Positions 47,401-56,400 of a stretch of 64,000 nucleotides of DNA are shown one piece after another. Under the pieces are notes generated by a model. That model was given only the letters and a program-made list of their open reading frames with translations. It ran no database searches and was not told where the DNA came from. This DNA is from Chitinimonas_A lacunae (GTDB taxonomy: Bacteria > Pseudomonadota > Gammaproteobacteria > Burkholderiales > Chitinimonadaceae): contig NZ_JBHSBU010000001.1 in NCBI RefSeq assembly GCF_042650885.1, positions 1,488,001-1,552,000 of the forward strand, given 5' to 3'. The position numbers and the translations under genes were made by a program. Positions within the stretch are counted from its first letter, which is position 1; each line of letters starts with the position of its first letter.

Positions 47401-50400
47401 GGTACTCGATGCCACGGGCAAGGTGCTCAATCGTTATGAGGCCTTCGGCAGCAGCGAACAGCGCCTGTTCAGCTATCAGTACGACCGCAACGGCCGCCTC
47501 AGCTCGGAAAAGGACCCGCTTGGCAATCTGACGCTGACCGGCTACGACGCCAACGGCAATGTGTCATTCCGCACCCGGGCCTTCGGCACGCCCGAAGCCA
47601 GCGAAGAGCGCTTCAGCCACGACCGCAACAACCGGCTGATCTCACACAGCAACGCCGCCGGCGAAACCGTCAGCTACGGCTACGACGGCGCCGGCAACCG
47701 CATCAGCAGCACCAGCGCCAATTACGCGGCCATGCTGGAAAGCGACGATCCTTACTATATGGCGCTGCGCGGCCGGCTCGGGCTGGTGCGCAACACCGCC
47801 GGCGCCATGGTGCCACTGACGGCGGCCGAGCTGCGGGCCGACCCCGTGGCCAGGAAGACCGCTTTCGAGCGCTGCACCACGCGCTATCTGTATGACCGCG
47901 ATAACCGGCTGATCCAGGTCAGCGACCCCAACGGCCTGGTCACCTATTACGGCTACGACGGCTTTGGCAACAAGACGCTCGCTTCGCAACCGACCGGTCC
48001 GACCCTGGCCGCTCCTCGCCGGCTGACCCGCTATCGCTATGACCTCGACAACCGTCTGATCGAAGTCATCGACCCGCTGGGCGGCAAGACCAGCTATGAA
48101 TACGACGCCCTGGGCAATCAGACCCGCAGTGTCGATGCCAACGGGGCCGTGCAGACCAGCCGCTTCGACCTGCTGGGCCGGCTCGTCTCGGTCGAGCGTC
48201 ACCTCGGCGATGCAGCCGGCACTACGCTGAAGACCAGCCACAGCTACGATCTGCGCGGCAATATCGTCAGTACCACCGAATCCTACGGCGACGGCAGCGA
48301 TGCCCGCACCACGCGCTACGGCTATGACCTGCTCGACCGTCGGATCAGCATCACCGATGCCGAAGGCTTCACCACCCTGATCGGCTACGACGCCGCCGGC
48401 AACCAGATCTCGGTACGCAACGGCCTCTATCTTCTCAAACCCGGCCAGGCGGGCTACGACGCCAACCGGGCGGCGCTCGCCTTCGAGCTGGAGAGCCGCT
48501 TCGACTACGACGCGGCAGGGCAGCTGCGGAGCACGACCGATGGGAAAGGCAATCTGACGATTCATGAATACGACCGCCTGGGCCGTCGCCTGCGCACGAC
48601 CGAAGCGGCCAATGGCTTCGGCGTGCCGGAAGGCCATAGCGCCCCGGACACCGACCAGGTCCGCGCCAAGCCGCGCAGCACCAGCTATCGCTACGACCAG
48701 GCCGGTCGGCTCGAAGAAGTCGTCAATCCCGAAGGTGGCAGCACGCGCTACCGCTACGACGCCAACGGCAACAAGATCAGCGAGCACGTGCTGCAACGCG
48801 CTGCCCGTACCTATCTGGTGCGCAATGGCGATACCTGGGCCTCGATCGGGCTGGCACTCTATGGCAGCGACGATGCGTCGCTGATCAGCCAGCTGCGTGC
48901 CCAGACGGGCTCGGACAGCTATCCCAATCCGCAACCGACCGCCGGCACCACGCTGCGTCATCTGCCCTTGAAACTGAGCGGCTTCGATGGCCAGCACAAC
49001 CTGGGCGACTATCTGCCCCATGCCCAGACCGGCGAATTGTGGAGCGAGCGCCAGTTCCAGTATGACCAGGGCGACCGGCTCAGCGTCGAAATCGACCCGT
49101 ATGGCACCCGTACCGAATACCGCTACGACGGCGCGGGCAATCTGACCGAGACCCTGCGCGCGGCCGGCACGGCACTGGCGCGCAGCGTGCGGGCCGAATA
49201 CGACCTCAATAACCGCAAGACCGCCGACCTCGACGCCTATGGCCGTCGTACCCGTTATGACTACGATGCAATGGGCAACCGCATCGGCGTCACCGATCCG
49301 CTTGGCAACCGCGCCCGTTACTACTACGACGGCGCGGGGCGGCTGATCGCCCTGCTCGACGCCGAGCACTACCTCACCACCTATCGTTACGACTCGGCCG
49401 GCAACCGGCTCGCTGAATGCACCTATCTGGACCGGCCCGATGGCCCGATCAGCCACCGGGTGGCGCCGCAGCCCCGCCCAACCTATCAAGGCCAGGTCCA
49501 GCTCGACCGGCGCGTCGAATATGGCTATGACCGCAACAACCGGCAGATCTGGCGCAGCGAGGCCGACGGCACACGGGCCGAGAGTCGCTACAATGGCGCC
49601 GGATTAAAAATAGAGGACAAACTGTATTCAAATACAAATGCACCTCGATACATGAAATACAAATATGATGCGAATGGCCGCGTGATGCTGTTCACCGATG
49701 TCGACCAGAGCACGGTGAGCTATGTCTACGATTGCGCCGGCAACAGGATCAGCGAGACCGTCAGCGACCCCGGCATCGCCGGCCGTCTGCGCATCACCGA
49801 ATACGGCTATGACCTCAATAACCGCCGTATCACCGAGCGCTGCTACGGCAGCGGTCTGGCCCTGCCCGGCAGCGGCGACCCGCGTGTGTTGCTGTCGAGC
49901 CGCCGCTTTGGCTATGACCTGCTAGGCAATCTGGTCAGCGAGACCACGCTGAACGGCCCCAGGCCCGACAGCGCCGAGCCGCCGGCGCCGCTGTCGGCCG
50001 CCAAACTGTATCGCTACGACCTCAACAGCCGGCTGAGCGACGAGTTCGATGAGGATAACCGGGCCATCCACCACGAGTACGATCTGCTGGGCAACCGGAT
50101 CAGCAGCAAGGACCGGCGCCAGCACACCACCACCTTCGACTACGACCTCAATGGCCGCCGGATCAGCGAAACCGGCCCGACTGTGGCGCTGTTCACCCTC
50201 GACAAGCAACACCACAACGCCGCACCCGTCAGCACCACCCAATACGACGCGGCCGGCCGGGTGGTCCAGACCACCGACGCGCGCGGCTACCCGACCACCA
50301 GCTTCTTCGACGGCAACCACCGTCTGGTGGCCCAGTACAACGCCGACAATGCCCTGATCGAATTCGATTACGACGGCGCGGGCCGGCTGATCCGCAAGAC

Positions 50401-53400
50401 CGAGTACATGACCCGGCTCGGCGTGGCCCATAACCCGTACAGCCGGCCGCAGGCGCCGGCCGGTCCGGCCCGTGTCACCAGCTATGAGTACGATGCGGCG
50501 GGCCGGCTGACCGTCACCACCTTGCCGGCGGTCGATGTGAGCAGTCTGGTCAATCCGGGCGACGCCATCAGCGCGAGCGTGGCCGCCAATCGCAAGCTGA
50601 CCCTGAAGCAGCGCTACAACGAGTACGGCGACGCAGTCGAGACCTTCGATCAGCGCGGCCAGCGCACCCTGCACTATTTCGATGCCAAGCACCGCGAAGT
50701 GCTGCGGGTCGATCCGCTCGGCTATCTGACCGCCACCGATTACGACCAGCAGGGCAATATCACCGAGCTGCGGCGCTACAGCATCCCCGTGGCCGACCCA
50801 GCGGCGCTGACCCCGGCCATGCGGCCCCGGCCGACCATCGGCGGCGAGATCCGCACCACCAGCTATCTGTACGACGCCGCCAACCGGCTGATCCGGGAAA
50901 CCGGCCCCGAGGTCGAAGTCACCGATCCTTATGCCTATGTGCCCGGTAGCGCCGAGCAGCCGGCCACCGCGCTGCCCGCTATGCGCAAGATCCGGCCGGT
51001 GACGAGCTATGGCTACGATCTGGCCGGCAACCAGATCAGCAAGACCACCGGCAGCGGCACCGATAAGCTGACCGAATACCGGCTGTACGATAAACAGCGC
51101 CGGATGACCGCGCTGGTCGATGCCGGCCGCGTGCTGACCACCTTCGAATACGACGCCAACGGCAATCTGACCAAGCAGCGCCGCTATCTTGGCACCCTGC
51201 CCGCTTCGATCGTCATCACGCCCGACACCACGGCCGACCAACTGGCCCAGGCCATGTACAGCAGCCCCGACTACGACAATTGGGGCGACAAGATTCAGAC
51301 CTATCTGTACGACGGCCTGAATCGCCTGATCATGGAAACCGAGCTGCTCAAGCAGCCGGGCAGCAATCTGGTCACCAGCCTCGACAAGTCCTACCGCTAC
51401 GACGCCAGTGGCAACCGGACCTGGGTCCAGGACGAGGACGACTTCACGACCCAGATCGGCTACGACGCCATGCGCCGGGCCATCGAGACCATCGACGCCG
51501 AAAAGCAGACCAATTCGGCCTTTGAATACGATGTGGCCGGCAATGTGGTGCGCTCCTACACCGGGCTGACCGGCAGAGCAGTCAAGATCGCCACCGATCT
51601 GGCCGCCAGCAGCCAGGATGGCCAACTGGCCGTCAACTGGCGCGTGCCGGCCGGCTGCACCCAGAGCTGGGTGGTCTACGGCAGCAGCAGCATCGGCGAG
51701 ATCGACGCCTACGCCGATCTCACCGGCTATGGCCATCTGACCAATGCCCAGAACACCAGCACGGCCGACGGCCGACCCGCGGCACTCAAGGCCCAGTTGG
51801 GCCAGGTCGGCTCGACGGTGTATTTCCGGGTGGTGACGCGCGATGCGGCGGGAAATCTGGCCTGGACCGAGGAGCGCAAGATCAGCGTGCCAGCCCTGCC
51901 CTCTGCCGTGACGGTCAGCGAGCAGCCCACCGAAGTCAGCTTCAGCGTGGTGTTCCCGGCCGGGATCAAGCAGCCGACCCTGCGTTATGGTGCGCCCGGA
52001 CGGCTGTATGAATCGGTGGCCTTCAAGCTCGACAGCGGCAACAGCTATAGCGCCACCCTCAAGATCAGCCAGCCGTTCGATCCGGCCAGCCTTGTCTATG
52101 TGATCCACTGGCACGATGGCGACGGTACGGCACGGCGCAGCAATGAAAAGCCGCTGCCGGGCGATCTGACGCCAGGCGGCGCTGCCGTGACGGTGGCGCC
52201 GGCCCAGTTGTTCAACCGGGCCCATCCGCTCACGCCACAGACCACCGCCCACAGCCGCGCCGGCATGGCCACTCCCAATGGTCAGCTGGCCGGCTATCTG
52301 ACCCAGAGCCGCTATGACGCACTCAACCGCAAGGTCCACAGCAACGATCAGGACGGGCTGTTCCGCAGCTTCGGCTACGACGCCAACGGTGCCCTGATCA
52401 GCCAGACGCTGCGTGGTGTCGACGACAAGGGATCGATCACCAGCTATTTCGAGGTCGACGGCCGGGGCCGCATCGTGGCCCAGTACGACCCGACCATGAC
52501 CGCGCCTGACGGCAAGCAGCACCGGCCGGTGACACGTTATGGCTATGACGCCTTTGATCGGGTGATCAGCCGGGAAACGCCGGGAGCGGGTCAGGCTTGG
52601 CAGTATGTCTACGACGCCAACGGCGCCTTGCGCAGCCAGACCGACCCTGAAGGCAATACGGTGCGCCATTTCGTCGATGCCTTCGGCCGTACCGTGGCGA
52701 CGCTGTCGGCCCGGGGTCATGTGTCGCTGACGCTGCGCGACAAACTCGGGCGGGTGGTGCGCGAAGTCGATCCGCTGGGCAATGCCACGGGTTACCGCTA
52801 CGACGCCTTCGACCGCAAGATCGCCCAGACCGACGGCCGTGGCATGGCCTCGGCACGCGAAGGTGACTTCACCATCCGTTATCAGTACGACAGCCGCGAC
52901 CGGCTGGTGGCGGTACAGCAGGCACAAGGCTGGCATCTGGCCTACGACGACGACCATATCTACGACCAGGAGCGGATGCAGCTTGGCTATATGGTGGTGG
53001 AAAGCCTGCCGTTCTCGCTGCGCGGCAAGAACGTGGCGGAACTCAAGGACAAGGAACAGCAGGCGTTGATCGACCTCTACACCACCCGTTTCGTCTACGA
53101 CGGCCGTGGCAACCGGGTCAAGACGATTGCCAATGGCGATAACGCCACCGGGGTGCGTCAAAACGTCCAGATCACCGAACAGGTCTACGACGGCCTGGGC
53201 CGGGTGATCAGCACCAGCCGCCATCTGACCGTGGGCGGGGTGAAGAAGGTGGCCAGGGAAACGGTGGCCTACGACAGCTACGGCAATGTGATCGAGCGGC
53301 GGGACGCCGAAGGTGGGGTGGAAACCCTGCGCTACGGCAGCTTTGGCCGGCAGACCGAACAGACCGGCCGCGATGGCCGCACCGTCCACTACGACTACGA

Positions 53401-56400
53401 TGATTTCGGCCGCCGGGTGCGCGATTACACCGTGTCGCAGCCGGGCTTCACCGGCGAGCAGCGCGATATCCGGCGCAGCTTCGACCAGGCCGGCCGGGTG
53501 CTGCGGATCGACGACCATGGCACCGACGTCCATACGATCTACCGCTACACCCTCGACGGACTGGTCCATAGCGAGACGCTGACCACCCCGGGCCAACACC
53601 ATCGCGAACTGCGCTACGACTACGACGCCAACCGTCGTCTGGTGCGCTGGACCGACCGCTTGAGCCGCGCCCACCAGAACATCGACTACGACGCCGACGG
53701 CAACCGGGTCCGCGTCTATACCGACGCCAAGCGCGACCAGCGCGAGCAGGCCTATGCCCTGTGGGGCTGGTCCAATCTGGTGCTGCCCGAGCAGATCGAG
53801 GACGACGCCCGCTTTATCGACCACAAATACAAGTTCGACGCGGCAGGTCGCATCCTCAGCGGTCCGGGCTTTGCCTACACCTACGATGCCGCCGGCAACC
53901 GCCTCAGCGAAAAGCAGGAAAACGCCCGTTCGTTCGGCGGCGGCGTCACCTACGGCAAGCTGACCTGGAGCTATACCGCCGGCGACGGCAGCGCCGGGAT
54001 CGACGCCAATAACCGGGTGGCCGTGGCACGCGGCATGGACGACTACTGGGGCGACCAGGGCGAGCGCCAGACCTGGAGCTACGATGCGCGCGGCAATGTG
54101 CTGAGTTCGGTCGAAGCGACCCAGAAAGGCGCCAATATGGTGCAGCGGGTCGAGACGATCTACAACGAGGCCGACCAGGCGATCCGCGTCACCACCTTCA
54201 ACAAGGGCAAGGACCCGCTCAAAGCCGACAAGCAATACGATCTGAACGGTCTGTTGCTGTCGATGCGCACCGCCTATATCGATCGTTCGAACGAGAAGGA
54301 GAACGCCGGCTACTACACCCGCTATCTGTACGGCTACGACAAGATGGGCCGCGAGACCTCGACCCAGGTCGACCGGGTCGAGGTGGACGACGATGGCTCG
54401 GTCGATGAGATCATCGGCCAGGGCAAGACCACTACCAGCTACGACGTCAACGGCGTGCGCAAACACACCGACTATGGCGTGCCACCGGGCTGGCAGCGGC
54501 GCGAAACCCGCGATTTCGTGGCCGACAATCAGGGCCGGATCGTATTCGTCAACCACGACAGCGGGATCAACTACAACCCGGGCTACGGCAACTTCCCCGA
54601 TACCGACACCGAGTATTACTACGCCAACGGCAATCCGGTCGGCCAGATCAGCCGGGTGGTAGGCACCACCTACGGCCCGAGCATCACGTTCGATCGGGGC
54701 AGCTACGGCCCTACCCGTACCATCGCCAACGGCCGTGGTCCGGGGGCCAACTCGAGTTATACGGTCCAGGCCGGCGATACGCTGCAATCGATTGCCAGCG
54801 CGGCCTATGGCGACGCCTCGCTATGGTTTGTGATCGCCGAGGCCAACGGGCTGGAACTGGCCGCCGACTTGAAACCGGGCAGTTCGCTGCGGATTCCCGA
54901 CACCGTGCGCAATGGCCGCATCGACGCCCAGCGCCACAATCCTTACAACGAAGCCGCCATGATCGGCAGCTCGCTGCCCAACGCCCCGTTCGATCGACCC
55001 AGCGCCTGTGCCCAGGCGGCGGTGATCATCGGCGTGGTGGTGATTGCCGTGGCCGCCGCCATCGCCACCTATGGCGTGGCCAGCGCTGCCTCGGGCGCAC
55101 TGATCGGGGCGCTGGCCACCGCGCAGGGGGTCAGCGCCGCCGCAGCCAGTGCCACCGCAGCAGGCGCGGCCATCACCATCGGTGTCGGCGCCGCCACCGG
55201 CGCGGCAGTCGGGGCGCTCGCCTCGGCTGCGACCCAGGGCATCCAGATCGCCGCTGGCATGCAAAGGAAATTCGACGGAATGGACCTGTTGGCCGACAGC
55301 CTGACCGGCTTTGTCGGCGGCGCGGCCCAGGGCTTGGGTCAGGCCACCAAGGCACTCAGTGCGGCAGGCAAGCTGTCCTCGCTCGGCTCGACCTTCGCCC
55401 GGGTGTCGCAGACGGCACTGAGCGTGGGCGGCCAGATGCTCAACCAGCAGATCCGCTATGGCCGGATCGAAAACTGGAGCGGCATCGCCGCCGCCGCGTT
55501 CAAGGGCGCGGTCAGCGTCGGCAGCGATCTCTATATCCAGAACGCCGCCGACCCGACCGCCGCGCTCGCCTCGGCCGGCCGCATCGGCGAAGGCCTGCAG
55601 ACCGCGGTGGGGCTGGCCGCCCCGTGGGCCGGACTGGCCGAGAGCTATGCCCGCAAGGGCTCGCTCAGCGCACTCGATTGGCGTGGCGCCATCGGCGGCA
55701 CCCTGTCAGGGGTGATCGGGCTCGGCGGTGAAGCAAACCACATCGAGAGCCGGCTCCAGCAAGGCGCCATGCAGGTCGGCGCCAGCCTGCTCGCGGCTGG
55801 GGCGGCCTATGGCATCAGTGGGGAAAGCCATGGACTGGATCGCTATATCGCCGACACGGTAGGCCAGGAAATCGGCGGCATCGCCACCACGGCCTTCCAG
55901 CTCAACGCGGCCCAGCGCCAGACCGAACAGGCACTACGCGAACAGGACCCGCTGGCCGAACTGGGTCTCTTGGGCAGCCGGATGTTTGCCGAGACCCCGC
56001 CGCCGGCCGAAGCGGGTTACAGCTCGGACGACATTGCCCGCTTCCTGCGCACCAAGGCTTATATGGAACAGCAGAAGCAGCGCAGCGAAGCGTTCAACGC
56101 CCAGTTCAACGCCAATCTCGACAGCATGATCGCCGGCGCCCGCTACAGCGAGGCCGAGCGGCGCGATCACGAGATCAAGGTGCTGGGTGCCGTGGCCCGG
56201 CTCGACGCCGAGCAGGCCGAGACCGTGACCCGGCGCGAGCGGCAGATCGCCGCCTATCGCCAGACCGAACAGGGCCGCCATGATCTGGGCTTTGCCGAGG
56301 TGGCCCGCGCCGTGATGGCGGAAATGCCGCGCGACAGCCGCTTGCAGAGCGGTGCCGATTATCGGGCGGCGGTGGCCCATTTCCGTGAGGTACAGGCCGA

